Assembly: GCA_964036275.1 (NCBI GenBank)
Contig: OZ038435.1
Location: 25,205,581 to 25,269,580 of the forward strand
DNA: 64,000 nt
Source: Litoditis marina
Taxonomy: Eukaryota > Nematoda > Chromadorea > Rhabditida > Rhabditidae
Direction: 5' to 3'
A program made the position numbers and the translations under genes. Under the pieces are notes generated by a model, which was not told where the DNA came from, searched no databases, and saw nothing but the letters and a program-made list of their open reading frames with translations. Positions 35,601 to 48,707 of this stretch are shown piece by piece (position 1 is the stretch's first letter; the number at the start of each line of letters is the position of its first letter).

Positions 35601-38600
35601 CCTCTTGAACAGTGTTTGATAGAGTTTATATTCATTCTAAAATTAATCCCGAGTCATCTTTTTTGAATTCCAGACATTGACGAGTGTCAGAACTCTACTG
35701 CTTGTCATTCGGAAGCCATTTGCACTAACACCCCGGGCAGATTTTTCTGTCAGTGCAAGGGAGGATTCAGTGGTGGGTGGTTGTGACTGAACAAACGTAG
35801 TGAAACCCGCCATCAATACGTGAAGCTTTTACTTTTTTTGTATATTTCTGGCCAGAACTAAACGAATAATTTTACTTTGATACTGATTTCGTAATTCCTA
35901 TGTTTGTACTTTCCACTAGAACTCGAACATTATACAGTACACCTATGCAAAAGTTATTCTTAATAGATTGATAACGAAAATAACAATCTACAGGTGATGG
36001 CAAGAACGAGTGTGTGGCCACCTTTCTCTATGCCTCCGAGGGACACCAAGAGCTGCCGAAGAGCAAGAACGCCAAGGTAGAGAAAGACATTTCTTAACTT
36101 TTAACTTTCACGAACGCACCAGTACAGGTTGATAAAACTGGCAATAACTAAGAGCTAACAGTATTCGGTGTATCTCATCAATCATGAAAACACTTCCCCA
36201 CTAGTGCCTATAATGTAGACTCTTCGATTAAAAACAATAGAGTGGCATTCGGTTAGGTATCTTCCACAAACTCTTCTTGGTTTCTCTATATTTCCCCTAA
36301 TTTCCAGGTCGCTTGGCAGTTGAAGAACCCTCTGAAAATTCTCGGACAAATGCAAGATCAACTGGTGGTGAGTTGTATACTTGTCTGGATTTTGCTCGGT
36401 AAAACAGCGAACTGCGAAGCAAATCATTTTGCTGTGCTCTTATTTGTTTGTAGTTTGATCTCTGTGTTTCAATCGAGATTCACTTCCTCAGGCGGCGTAG
36501 CAATCCCTACCAAAAGTGAGATCACCTCATGAGCTACTACCACGAGTTTCTCATGAGATTCTATTGATTGCTATGCTATAACACTTAGAGTTGGCGAGAA
36601 GCTCATGAAGTATCTCATGAGAAACTCGTATGAACTTCTCATGAAGTTGGACGGTTTGCTACGCCGCCTGTTGTTAGTGTCTATCAAACTAGAAGAAAAC
36701 CGCCACTCTAGTCGAGGAAATTAACATTTTGAAGTCTTTTATACAAATTGGGTAGTAGGTTAATGAATTACACTTGTAATATTTCTCATCATCAACATTT
36801 CAGATCACCACTTCCGGCCTGATCTCTCTTGCTGACGTCACAGTTTCATCCTCCCAGTTGGACGAGATTCAAATGACAGGAATTGCGCCATTCTTCGCGC
36901 CAATTGACACCACCAGAAGTGGACATGTGACAGTGGCCGAAGTCACAGGTGACAATTGCGTTATGACAAAACTGCGTCTCTGCTTCTACACAGTCTCTAG
37001 CGCTCTGTACTTTCATATTTCCGTAGTGAATTGAACATTGACTGAGGTGTCTTACTTTCCGACCATTACAATGTGAATACGGTGTTCGTCAAATGACAGG
37101 TGCCACACGTTGTCATAAATGTTTCCAATTTCAGTTGCACATTTATAGAGTCCCAATTTTGCGAGAGAAAAACAAGTGGGGTTTTTGCATCTCAAATTTT
37201 GTTGTTCAAGACGTGCGAAGTCACATGAGAGGTCAGCGTCGAAATACGAAACGTTCTGTGTTTGTACTGCCTCCAATCTGATTTTCTCTTTCAGATTCTG
37301 AGACATTGACTCGAGTGACTCGCATGGTCGCCGATCAGTTCGGAGACCCCTCCTTCCTCGCCAAAAGCGTCCTCATTGTCACATATATGAATGTGACCAA
37401 CGGAAGTTCACAGGTGATTTGTGTTCTTTTTTTCCCTGAATTTCTCCAAAGTTTAATGTTACTATTAGTCAACACTAAATTGTCACTTTTTGTTTATTTA
37501 GTTGCGTGTGATGGGGCGACCGCAGTAATCGTTTTGCTTGATTGTCTTGTAATTCTGTTTTCAAAAAACTTCACTGAATATCAGAAAAAAATATATTTGC
37601 ACCATACGGAATGCCATTTTTTCAGCGAGACAATACTCTTCAATCGGTGCTGATTGGTGGAACGAATGACGCTGGTGATGACCGAACCTACGTCCAACTG
37701 CTCTACAAACAAATGTCTTGGGGAAACGGAGCCGAGGTATTACCTTTTGATTTCCGATAAGTTTGTTTCATTTTGAATACAGGAAATGAGTCGTACAAAT
37801 TTTCCTGGTTATCCTTGACATCGATTCAGACTGTCGGTTCAAACTCCAAGATGTGCTCGGGGTACGTGTTTGTAGTTATATCCAAAAAGTGCTTGACAGC
37901 TTGCAGAGGTTCGTGAGTAGAGTTGAACGTTTCTGTAGACTCGCGAGAGATTTCGCCGCTCGAGGCAAAAGTCACAGCATTTGTTTGGAAAACTAAAATA
38001 AAGTTGATTGATTCAGGCTGGAATAATGACGAACGACGTGTCTACTTCTCTTTCCCTGCCCGGCTCGGGCAACGAAGGAATAGAGCAACTGCCTCATCTA
38101 TCCAATATCAAGCAACCGGGCATCTGGATGTACAGAATTGGTAAGATTTTTCCAGTTTTCATTCTCATATTGCGAGTTTAGGGTTTTCCACTATATAATC
38201 GTAACTCCGACATACTGTAGAAGAGCGACTCATGAAATGAGCTGTATAAAATTTGTATGGTTTCAATATTTCATTGTTGAATCGTCTGAATTGATACTAC
38301 AAATAACAATAAACTCAACAAGAGTGTTTTTGACCGATGCTGATACAATGGTATTTTGTTGTAGACGAGCCCTCAATCATGCCCTGCCCTCTGGAATCGC
38401 AACAACCACCATACTGTGATGTGGAAAAACCACAGACTGAACAGCATGCAGTAGTACCAGGTTGGTTTTTTTCTCGAGAATATAGATTATCCAGGTCAAC
38501 TTGAATAGAAAGTATTGGACTTTGTAGTCCTCTTGTTCACTTCTACGGAACAATGGTTGAAACTGTCTCCTGTTGCTCTAGGGAAAGCAAGCAGGCGCGG

Positions 38601-41600
38601 GTTTATGTGTTCTTCTACCGTTTTGTAGTTTCTATCCGATTAGTATGAACGAAAAAGGAACAATAATTTTGCTCTGTGTTTTAGGGACAATCTACACTTT
38701 TGATTATGTCCATTTCAACAAACTACTTGTTACAGAACCGAAGACACCAGTACCGAACGTAGAAGCTAACTTGGACAAGAAATCGGAAGAAATGCGCATT
38801 CAGAAAGTTCCGGTGAGAAATCTGAGAAGACTGGTACTAATTTTCAGGAAGGCTGCGATGGCTCATTTAAATCTAAACGATATTTCAGTTTCATACTTAC
38901 ACGTTGCTCAGGACATGAACGATGCATATTCTTACGATTTTTTCCGAGCAAGTAGTTTTAGTCAGAAATCATGTATTGCATATTTTTTTGAATTTACATT
39001 GATTTTCAAATTACACAGGTCGGTGCTCCTCGTTTCATCACTCCGGTGCTTGAGGAACCTCCCAGCAGAACTCCAGTCAGGCAAAGTACCACTAATGTAG
39101 GTTGAATATATTCTCAGTGAAACGTATAAATATGTCTGCTACAATGTAGAGTTTAAGTTTCGAGTATTTAACATACGTGCTAGTGCAGAAAATATGTGAC
39201 GTATTTGTTTCCAGCTTTTGACGTCATCTATAGGAACACCCTAACACTATTCCTCTACATAATTTTTTTGTTCAGATTCCGGTTACTGCTGCTCCTATCG
39301 CCCCAGAGAGGAAGGAAACCACGCGCACAACTAGGCCACGCCCACAATTTGAGAGCACACCTCACCGGTATAGTTCACACCATTCCAACTGAGACTCCTA
39401 CAGTAACCGTACAAACTTTCCGAAGGCTGTTGTGAAGCTGAAAATGTAGTTCATGGAAAATGCTCACGTATATTTACTCTACCTGAGACCGAGAATGAGG
39501 TACGAAAATCCTCAACTTCTCCGATCAAAAGTAAGTGCGAAACGGCTTGGCAATTTTGAAATCCTACTGTAGGAGTCTCAGTAGGAATGGAAAAGACTAT
39601 ATGTTGACAACACGCTAGATTTTTAAAAAGATATGCAAGTTGTGAGAGTATTGCTACCACACTTTCTACTGAGTACAATAATTTGGTTATAGATAAAAAA
39701 CATATCAAACACACGGTACCCAAATTAAATTCTGAACACTTTTCGTCCTATTAGGAAACATAAAACAGAACTAAAACATTATAAAAACCGAAAAGTGTTT
39801 TTTCAGGCCTCTAGTCTCTCTGGGAAACGAAGACTTCGAAATCGAACCGGATGTCTTTGCTCCAATCGATGAAGACATCGGCACCTTTGCCCCATTCGTA
39901 ACCGTCGTTCCGGAAGTGTTCGTTCCGGAGTCCAAGAAAGCCACGAGAAAGCAACTACCAGATTTCACCATTCCTCAGGTGAGAATGTTGAAACTGCTGC
40001 AATGATTACTAACCGCTGTGAAATTCAGCTAATATGTTGTAAAAGGTCTTATAGTATGTGAAAAAGTCGTGGAAAACGTGTGGAAACACACAATCAGTAT
40101 GAGTATTCGTTTTCCTATGTACTTCAAAGTTTTCCCTCACGTAATAAGAATGGCTTTGACTGAAGATGTAGAAAGTTTAGAGCTGCTTTTGTAGGCTGTA
40201 CCAGTATCTTCCACTTCATCTACTGTCCAACCGACTTTCCCCACCTTCCAACTGGAGAACCAAACCGAGGCGGTGGAAACGCTGCAACAAGAAATTGGTT
40301 AGTCTGATGTGTTTGATTAAACTGCATTACTCTTCATTGCGTTGTCATTTTTTCGCTAAATCAGGAATAAATATGAGGAGTGAGTGTCAAACCTGACCGT
40401 GGCCATCTCAAAAATCAGTATACGCATGTAAAAGTGATCACAAGGTTGTAAGCATTATGAAAATAACGCGCGGGCGAGAACGAACCTCAGGTCAAGTGGC
40501 ATCGTGGTGTACAACTCACCACTCCACTGCCCGGCCTCCTACCTGCAAGAAAAATTATTCAATTACATGTTTATATCACAAACCCATTTTTGAAGAGAGC
40601 GAAGAAAGCTCGGAAGATGAAGGTGTTCTTCTGCCAGAGGAGCCAATTCAATCGATTGAACGAACCTCCGAGAATCAAGCGATACCCGAAACGACAACGG
40701 ACTCAACAACGGAAGAGATGGAAATGACGGCGACTATGGAGGATGAAGATTCTGAGGTGAGAAAACTCATAAAAATCGATAGCACAAGTATGTGTTTAAT
40801 TACGTAACACAATCACGTGCACAATAACAACAAATAACAACAACAACTCCTGCTCAGAAAATATGTTACTTCGACTCAAAGCGCCCAGAATGAAAAGTTC
40901 GTATTGGAGGTGTTTCTGAAATGATGAGTCATTTACTTCGCTCGGCGCTGTAGTTGTAAAAGTTATTACCAACTTGATTCCAACCACGAATTGTAACCAA
41001 AACACATAATATAACACACATGTATTCATACCATCACATACAAGTCAGCAACATACACATTATAACCGCAAAGTAACTTCAAATAACACACCGTAGCTAT
41101 GATTCCACGTCAGCACTTAACCAATTTTTCAGCTTCCCTCCACTACTCAGCGTGCAACAACATCAAGGAAGGAGTCCCCGGCGAAACCGATCTTCATTTT
41201 CTCAACGACTCCTCGATCGCAACCTGTTAGTAACCCATTAACTATTCGCCTTCCCAAAACTGAAAATGACCTCCAATCACGTGAAATCATTCGTGCAGTT
41301 CACTAAACTTTATCGTCATCCCAACTACTACCATGTAACATACGTCCACACTACGTTACCAAAAATAACATCCTTACTTCTGCATTAACTCAATCTACCA
41401 GAGCCGCACAGTTTCATGAACTCAAACCCTCCTCTCTCCTCATTCTAAATTTTTCCACTGAAGTTTTCATTCGTCATCAGATAATAGATACAAAATATAC
41501 TTGAGAACAGCATGACATAATTAGTGTTAGAAAAAGTTTTTCACGGTTTAGTGAACTATTTTCTCGCAGACGACCCGAGCTACTCCAGCTCGCACGAAGC

Positions 41601-43262
41601 CGGTCATTCTCACGGCGCCACCCACGGTGGACGAGACAGAGAAGACGCCAGAGAGTGATGCAGCTCATGCTAGCAGTTAGTTGAAGAAAAAACCCATTTC
41701 ATAGAAATAATAGTTTCAAAACCATGTTAAACACATAATGTTAACCTGAACAACTTTGGTTGGTTCCAGAATTTTCGGTAATGTTTATTTTTTACTTAGT
41801 GTTTTCGATTTGTCAAGACTCGGTCAGAGCCTCTCATGAAAGAACCGACAGCGCTATATGTTCTTGTTAGTTGAGATTCTCTCGTGACTAGAACAATTTT
41901 GAATTTACGTTGGTAAGAGAGCTCGAAACGTAATTAGAGTATCCAAATATCGTGGTTTCAAGTAACTCTATTCTGTGTTTGCAGAGCTGGCCATAATAAT
42001 TCCAACCGGAATCGTGGCTGTCTGGGTGGTCCTACTGGTGGTCATCGCACTCGTAGTTTGCTGTCGCCGGAGGTGATTCAATACTTCTTCTTGCTTTCTC
42101 ACTTCTTCATGTAGATTTGATTATAAATGTCACAATTATGACTAACGTGCTGGTCGCCTTCAAAAAAAGCGTGTAAAAAAATTATTTTTCACGTTCTGCT
42201 GTGTGGGTGTTGCTGTAACAATTCGGATGTACTATCTAACTTCCACCATTTCAGGAATTCTGAAGCGCAATTGCGTGCAATGTACGGACCCACGTACGGT
42301 GTACGACCCACGGGATACGCTCTCAAGGTTGGTACTTCATTGCGTGTTCCTGAACTTACAAGTTTCAGCAGTTTGCATTCGACTAACAAATTACACTAAT
42401 CTGACTGTTTTACTCAATTTCGGTAAAAGGTTTTTGAAAAGTTTTTGAAAAAAAAGTTCTGCAAAATATCAATTTCAGCGAGGCTCAAAGAATTTGGAAG
42501 GTTCCTATGAGGATCACTTGGAGAAAGCCGCACGGATAAGTAACGAAATGACGGCTTATAATCAGGTCTGAATTTGTTGTGTTCAAACTAAGTGATTAAC
42601 AACTAACATTGAATTTGTAATTCTGAATAATCGATTACTTTGAAAGGTAAAGTTGTAACTCATTAACCCATATCTAGGAAGATTAGCCTATTGGGTTGCA
42701 AAAAGTCAGATAACGCTTCGTTGGTAACAACTCTAACACCTGCGTTCAATATGTCAAATACCTCAAATGCTCCTATTTGTGAAATGCTTACTGTTAACCT
42801 GTTGAACGTTCGATGTAGCCTTCGGATATACGCCATAACTTACTTGTATATCGAAAAATTGGTAGCAAATCAACAAAAATTCAACAAAAATTAGCAAATC
42901 AACAAAAATTCAACAAAAATTAGCAAATCAACAAAAATTCAAAAGACAAGCAATTTCAAGGAACTCCTCATCAGATCCTATTGAATGTCGATTGCTTGTT
43001 ATTGAATGGTTTTTGTCATTCTGAGGAGAGAATCGCGTGAATTTCTCGTGAACCTGGAGAGAGTGTGTCTGCTGTGCTTAACACGTTTTCCGTGGGCCTG
43101 GTGACTAACCGCTAACCAATATTGCAGTCGGGTCGGGTGTCATTGTACGGGTCATACTGGAACCTGAATAACTCTTCGTCGTCTCCCGGTAGCGGTCCGT
43201 CCAGTCGACAGTCTCCGCCCTTTAACGGATACGCGCCTACGGTAGGTTTGGGACAGGTTTAA
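29634..43262 (+). CDS. dex-1: DEX-1-like transmembrane protein with nidogen and EGF domains
   Basis: 34 exons join in frame to 1082 residues. Landmarks: exon 1 29634-29710, exon 2 30051-30141, exon 12 34749-34880, exon 15 35674-35772, exon 28 40596-40756, exon 31 41985-42072, exon 34 43128-43262. Signal peptide is residues 1 to about 17. The first nidogen (NIDO) domain spans about 106-260 (VLSNGAIGFDSSS, APFWNRND). EGF-like units follow at about 291-430, including a calcium-binding type (DIDECQNS...CQCKGGFSGDG). The second NIDO domain spans about 450-640, then a Pro/Thr/Glu-rich stem. One membrane helix lies at about 957-980 (IIIPTGIVAVWVVLLVVIAL), then CCRRR and a tail of about 100 residues. 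C. elegans DEX-1 anchors sensory dendrite tips with DYF-7 and acts in epidermal remodelling. The last exon reads through a possible donor (ACG|GTAGGT at 43244) to a stop, so a longer tail isoform is possible. Confidence 0.92.
30772..30953. mobile_element. GGCGGCGTAGCAA MITE, copy 2, in dex-1 intron 2
   Basis: Complete 182-bp copy with inverted ends and CTCATGAG palindromes, in the same orientation as 23515-23695. Confidence 0.85.
32467..32595. mobile_element. Foldback element in dex-1 intron 5
   Basis: TTAA lies at both ends. The halves pair around a centre AAATACATTTTTCAATTGC-like stretch: GTGCTCCAATCTG against GATTGGAGCAC, and CAGTCCTTTGAACTGCAAT against ATTGCAGTTTAAAGGACTG (approximate). 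A second copy lies at 58528. Confidence 0.8.
36491..36668. mobile_element. GGCGGCGTAGCAA MITE, copy 3, in dex-1 intron 17
   Basis: Complete 178-bp copy in the opposite orientation to copies 1 and 2. It again sits within an intron, clear of splice sites. Confidence 0.85.
42863..42946. repeat. 29-bp tandem repeat in the last dex-1 intron
   Basis: TAGCAAATCAACAAAAATTC plus AACAAAAAT recurs at 42863, 42892 and 42921, the last copy partial. Confidence 0.9.
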
Positions 43263-44246
43263 CCCTAATTTGTCTTGTCCGCCCTTTAATGGAAAGGGCA
43301 AGTTTTCTGGACAATAATGCCTACTAATGCGGTCGCTGGTAGAGCTATAATTCTGCCAATTCCATGTCTCACTAACCTGAAGCTTGGTAAAACCGGTAAA
43401 CGTAAGAAAAATCATCAAAATATCAATGTGAGTGAAAGAATATAGCATGAATGAGTATCTCGAACTAATTGATGGTTTCTGAAAAGGGTCTTTCTCCGCA
43501 CGTAGTTTACTGCAGATTATGCTAGTTATAATATCATTGCTTTCAGAGGTACCCATACGCGGGAAGATATTGATATTGATCCAAGGGACCACGCTATTTC
43601 TATTAATAATGTGTCTTTCACTAGTTGAACATATCACAAATTTGAAGTTTCATTTTTCTGAATTTAACGCAGCTCACTCAATTCTGCCTCTCTCAAACAT
43701 TCTGATCCATGTTGTATACATTCCTAGAATAGTATTTCTTTATAAATGTTATATTGAAAGAGATTTTACCCTGCCAAGTGCTTATTATTCCGGTACTTTG
43801 ATAATTTTCACTATTATTATACCTCTAGGTGTACATTGTTTTTTTTTCAAATAATTGTGTGCAAGCATTTCATAGTATTTCCATGTCATGACCACTTTAT
43901 TTACCAAATGAGCAACATTAGAACACTTTCGATTTTCAACTCTCATTGGCGCAAATCTGTTCAGAATCAAACCTCAAAATTTTGAAACCCGAATTTCAGT
44001 TTTTCTTGAACAGATTTGTTGACCACCAACTCTCTTTCATGCATTTCTGTGTTGTCGTTTGTATTTTTGAAAAACGGGCAATGAAAAGTGCGACTTTGAA
44101 TTTGTATATATCTTCAATTTTGTTTATGATATGTTTATGATAATAGTATATGCATACTCGCTGAGGAGAGAGCGAGTACGTGGTGGTTTGGTCTGCCGTG
44201 TTTGTAAGTTGGTCTTGTTCACGTCAAACTACAACAAATTGTCATG

Positions 44247-44443
44247 TATAGTGGGTGCCAAATTTATAAATTTCTGTCTCTCGCCCGAATCGAACCTGCG
44301 AGCAAAAGATTGGTAGCAGCGGGCTAATCACTGCGCTAATGGAACACATAACCGCCGAGCATTGGAATAGAAGACCTGTGTGCGTACACAGCGAAAAATG
44401 AGATATACAGTACCCTCCCGCCTTTCCATTGGCGACGACTATA
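44247..44443 (-). mobile_element. tRNA-containing MITE, copy E (197 bp)
   Basis: TATAGTGGGTGCC at the left and GGCGACGACTATA at the right. The minus strand reads the tRNA-like unit (GAATCGAACCTGCGAGC on the plus strand). Length equals copy B, with scattered substitutions. Confidence 0.8.
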
Positions 44444-45514
44444 CACCATCAATGTTATTGATTTTGAGAGAATCCAGCGCGTGTTCTGTTAATGCTTTCC
44501 GTCTGAAATCATTTCTATTTATAGTGTTCTGTGATCAAACTGAAACTTTTAATCAGTTCATTAACTATAATCACACCCAATAACATCTGCAGTAGTAGTC
44601 AAGCGAAATCACTTTAGAGTAATGTGCTGAAGCATTTTGAGTCTTTTCTTTTAATGAAAAATAGGGGGGGGGGGAAACACTGAATATTAACATGGTTTTG
44701 AGTGGCGTTTTTTCACTACTGAAATAGACGACTCTGAGATTCAAAACTTGAGGTTAGCCACGTGGTTTGCCCGTTTCTTTCATTTGATTCAATTCAGCAT
44801 CCCGCCTCCCTCAACTCATCACTGATTCATGTCATTACATATTCTGATAGAACACCACGTGGGAACGAGTTTTTCTTTCCATGAGATTGAGAATATAAAA
44901 AAAGAACAGTCTGAAAATAGTAGTATGTTCCACGCGCCCGTCGACTTCTTAGGACCATTGACTGCAGTGTTGGTTAGCGGCTACCTCAGTTAATTCTCCT
45001 GAATTTGTTGTTGTTTATCTCAAATATGTTCTCATATCTGGCTTTCCAACCTCTCACTACAAATGATCATAGTGATTTTCTCAAGCGACATTGCCCAGTT
45101 TGGATGACTACTGTAAGTTTTTACGGATCTACGAATAACTGGCTTCATCCCTTTCCGTAGGACCGCTGTTTGAATTGTGTGTTCTTTGAGCAGCTGCTCT
45201 ATTTGAATCTCAGAATTTCTGAGAAGTACATTTTTCGTTTCTTTTATATTGTTATTTTATTAATTATTTTAAAGTATATATTCTTTTTGTTCGGGTAGAG
45301 TGAAAAACGCTCAGTACTCAATCTACTCTTCCCTTCAATCCAGCATTCTTGGGTTATTTGTTGGCTATATCGAATTTCAAGGCCTGGGAATATTGCTTTC
45401 AGGCTTTTGAGGTTTTCGAAATTGAGAACAAACATTCTCGTCCACTCAAAAGTAACTCAACTTAACGAAACTAATATTGCAAAAAGTTCTTTGTTTGTAG
45501 GTCATTTTGCTCTT

Positions 45515-45590
45515 CTCTTTCTCTCTTCTTTATCTCTCTCACTCTTTCTCTATCTTTATTTCGTTCTCTACCTCTCTACTCCAGTCCTTC
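45515..45590. repeat. CT-rich low-complexity tract
   Basis: TTCTCTTTCTCTCTTC-type repeats. Confidence 0.8.
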
Positions 45591-46127
45591 AATTTAATTA
45601 TTCCTCGAAGCGAGTAGTTATGCATAAATTAATTACTTTCACCGCACAACGCATAAGTATTCTAAACTTGCGCATGCCGTCCTTATTCGATAAATCTGAG
45701 TTTCCAGCACATCACGCTTCGAGAGAACAAAAGAAAGGAAGCCTTGTCAAATTCCTTGAATCTTCGGAAGCAAAACTTCTCAGTTGTACTTCATCTTACT
45801 CCTATAGTTCCAACTCTATTTAGTATTGACGAAGGCTTATTGTTATGAATAATCATTAATAGTCATAACTTACACTAGTTTCTCTTTGCTCTTTCATAAA
45901 AAGTTCTCAACGTAACTTTCATAGTGTGCAGACAGTCTCTCTGTTAGGCTCGAAAATAGAAAAAACGTAAAAGAAAAAAACTACATTAAATTCCTCATGA
46001 TCCTATGTTGTTTCATGCTTGCTGGACACTCTAATCGTAACCCCCATGTTTAGGGGTATATGATTCTCCCTTCCAAAGCAAGCCCATATAGCACGCTCTA
46101 CGAATCAATACCCCATCCCACTGTATC

Positions 46128-46186
46128 TGTAGTTTGATCTCGTTGTTTTTCGGTCGAAACTCGCCAAATCAAGATCAAACTACAAT
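46128..46186. repeat. Inverted pair of the TGTAGTTTGATCT motif
   Basis: CTGTAGTTTGATCT and AGATCAAACTACA face each other about 33 bases apart and can form a hairpin. This is the clearest paired copy of the dispersed motif. Confidence 0.75.
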
Positions 46187-47051
46187 TCAGTTCTGCCCAC
46201 TTTCTATTTGAGCAGGTAACACACTCTGTATGGTACTGTTTCTATACTTTGAGCCGATGTGCACGAAAAAAAAGTTTCGAATAACGCTCGAAATGCGCGA
46301 ATGAACTATCAAATACAGAGAACTTTTCTAAAATACGCGTGATATAATCATCTTTGCAGTTTGAGCGCACATTTGATAGTAATTTGCGAATGTCGACTAA
46401 AAAGGATTGAACTACAAACACAGCGAAACTTTCCAGAATCACAAGTTCCAGGCCTTTCTCAGGCGACCGCTTCATGAATTATGAAATGTCTAATAACTTT
46501 GGCAGTAGCCGATTTCTTAGCCGAATCTCGCGTCCAAACACTCATTGATTTTATGCCGAAATGCCAGTTTTTATGGCCATCAACAGCTATTTTGAAGTCT
46601 GAAGCCCCGCCCCCTTGAGAGGAGACTTGCCCTCTCGCTACCCTCTCGCGTATCGGCTCAAGGGACCACGGACCACTGAAACATTTGCCAGTGTTTATGA
46701 CCTAGATGTTGTACTCTTCACTTTTCGCTTTCCAACTTTCGATGGAGTATTAGTCTACTTCGCGCCATTCATTGAGACTTTATTAGCTTGCCAAAGAAAG
46801 CGTCAGACTGTTTTTCATCATGTTATGACTGAGCAAAGAAATAGGAACTTCTGCAAGACGTTCTTGTTCTTTGTCACAGTAGGTGAGCAAGAGTATTCAT
46901 CGAGAAATCTATAATTTTCAGAAAAAACAACCAATCTAGAATTTGATTGGCATGTTGCCAAAGTCTTGATGGAAATGCCGACAACTATGCCCTTTCGCGT
47001 GATACTTGCCACTCACTGAAACACTTGCCAGTATTCACACCCCGGTCTTGA

Positions 47052-47270
47052 TTTTGACACCCTCTGAACCCCTTTGACAACCTCTGAACCCTTTTGACAA
47101 CCTCTGAACCCTTTTGACACCCTCTGAACCCTTTTGACACCCTCTGAACCCTTTTGACACCCTCTGAACCCTTTTGACACCCTCTGAACCCTTTTGACAC
47201 CCTCTGAACCCTTTTGACACCCTCTGAACCCTTTTGACACCCTCTGAACCCTTTTGACACCCTCTGAACT
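47052..47270. repeat. 20-bp minisatellite, about 11 units
   Basis: Unit TTTTGACACCCTCTGAACCC with a few changes in the first units. Twenty is not a multiple of three, so the minus strand is open in all three frames with a 20-residue cycle. These frames are a by-product of the repeat. Confidence 0.97.
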
Positions 47271-47579
47271 TGGCACCATTCGTAGTTAGGATTTCCATTT
47301 GGTGTTGGGACGGTTCGCGCCGGTGCCTAAGGTAGATATATCACGTGGAACATGCAGAAACTCCAGCTATTGTGCATAATTCTTACGATTGTGCAAAACA
47401 GTCAAACCAGCAATGGTAGACTGTACTTCTCTTCAGATTCATCCTTTTTGCCTGGTTTTTAGTTCATGGTCGCATCCAGAATCCAGAATTTTGAGTTGTC
47501 GATTTTTCAAAGTTTGATTTTATTGCGTGGTCAAAAATTAAGACTTTTTCAAGAGTTCGGCCTGACGGGACCCAAGTTC

Positions 47580-47905
47580 CTCTGACCCATCGTTCTGTTC
47601 CTCTCTAATCTGTCATTAATCTCAGTCTTTCCTCCTTACTCCTCTCTATCCCCCTCTCATTCTCTCTACCCATTTCGCCCTCCAAGTCTCTATGACCTAC
47701 CCTGCTGGTTCCTTCTGATCTGTCGTTGATCCTGCCTCCTTCTCGCCTATCTCTCTTTTTTCTTTCTCTCACTCTCTTCTCCTCCCTATCTCTCCCCTTC
47801 ATCGCTCTCTCTCTCTACCTCATCTCCCCCTCCAAGTCCCTCTGACCCATCCTGTAGGTCCCTTCTAATCTGTCATTGAATCCCCTCTTCCCTCCCACAT
47901 TCCCT
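47580..47905. repeat. CT-rich tract with a longer duplicated block
   Basis: CTCTCTACC-type sequence. CCTCCAAGTC(T/C)CTCTGACC, CTGTAGGTCCCTTCTAATCT and similar phrases occur two or three times at roughly 110-150 bp intervals, so it is a diverged long-unit tandem repeat as well as a CT tract. Confidence 0.7.
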
Positions 47906-48571
47906 CCCTACTAATTGCAATCGACTTGTCTCGCAATTACATTTTCTTCTTCACCCACAATTGCTGTTTCATTTCGGCCAATTTGTTGCACATTACCCTC
48001 ATGTTGAGCACCTAATTTGTAGGTTATCGGTCATCCGTCAAAAACTAACAGAAACTCTAGATCTGCTTACCATAAGATATCCACGTTCGATAACACATAT
48101 TTTTGTGGAACGATTGACATAAACATTCTCGAAAACAATCACAATTACAGCATAAACAACAAACAACCCATTCCTAGAGTAGTGTGAGTATTTGTAATCC
48201 GTCAAACTTGACGCAAATTTCACTTTTCACTCTATTCGGAATAGCTATCGGATTCGAGAAAAACGAGTTGAGTTTGAAGCTTGGACGGGCCTACCGGATC
48301 TTTATTTTGAGCAACCCCGAACAAACGTGTACACCAATAACGTCTCACCACCAGTCGTTCTTAGTAATCTTATCCAACAAGTCTACTTTTCCACATCTCA
48401 CTTATTTCACAAGTCTCAAACTCACCGAAATGTTTCGTCATGTTTTCCCCAAAAAACCGATGGGAGATAACTCAATCAGAAGCATGATAAAGCTAAACTC
48501 GTTCTGCGGCTTTTTTTGCTTCTGTTATGATTCTGAAACGTTTTTTCACGTCATGTGATACTAAAGTACAT

Positions 48572-48707
48572 TATACTAGAAGTAAATTGAATAGTCATGT
48601 AAAGTTAGCATTCTAGTAAGGAAAGGTGCACTTTGTCATTGCACGTTTCTGAGTTCTGCTGTGTTCAACATGTTTCCCGTGACTGTGCAATTGACTAACA
48701 TTGTAGT
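48572..48707. mobile_element. 130-bp TATACTAG element, copy 2
   Basis: Matches 19721-19856 end to end with scattered changes, including the shared core TTTGTCATTGCACGTTTCTG. Confidence 0.75.

Noticed and set aside
45407..45823. 138-residue frame on the + strand
   Set aside because: It runs through a CT microsatellite, has low-complexity Ser/Leu/Phe content, and shows no domain or splice sites.
46985..47298. Three overlapping minus-strand frames of 87-91 residues
   Set aside because: They are created by the 20-bp minisatellite and have no coding signal outside it.
48184..48558. 124-residue frame on the + strand
   Set aside because: Longest frame in its region, but with no recognisable motif, no acceptor or leader signal and AT-rich composition. 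Consistent with chance.
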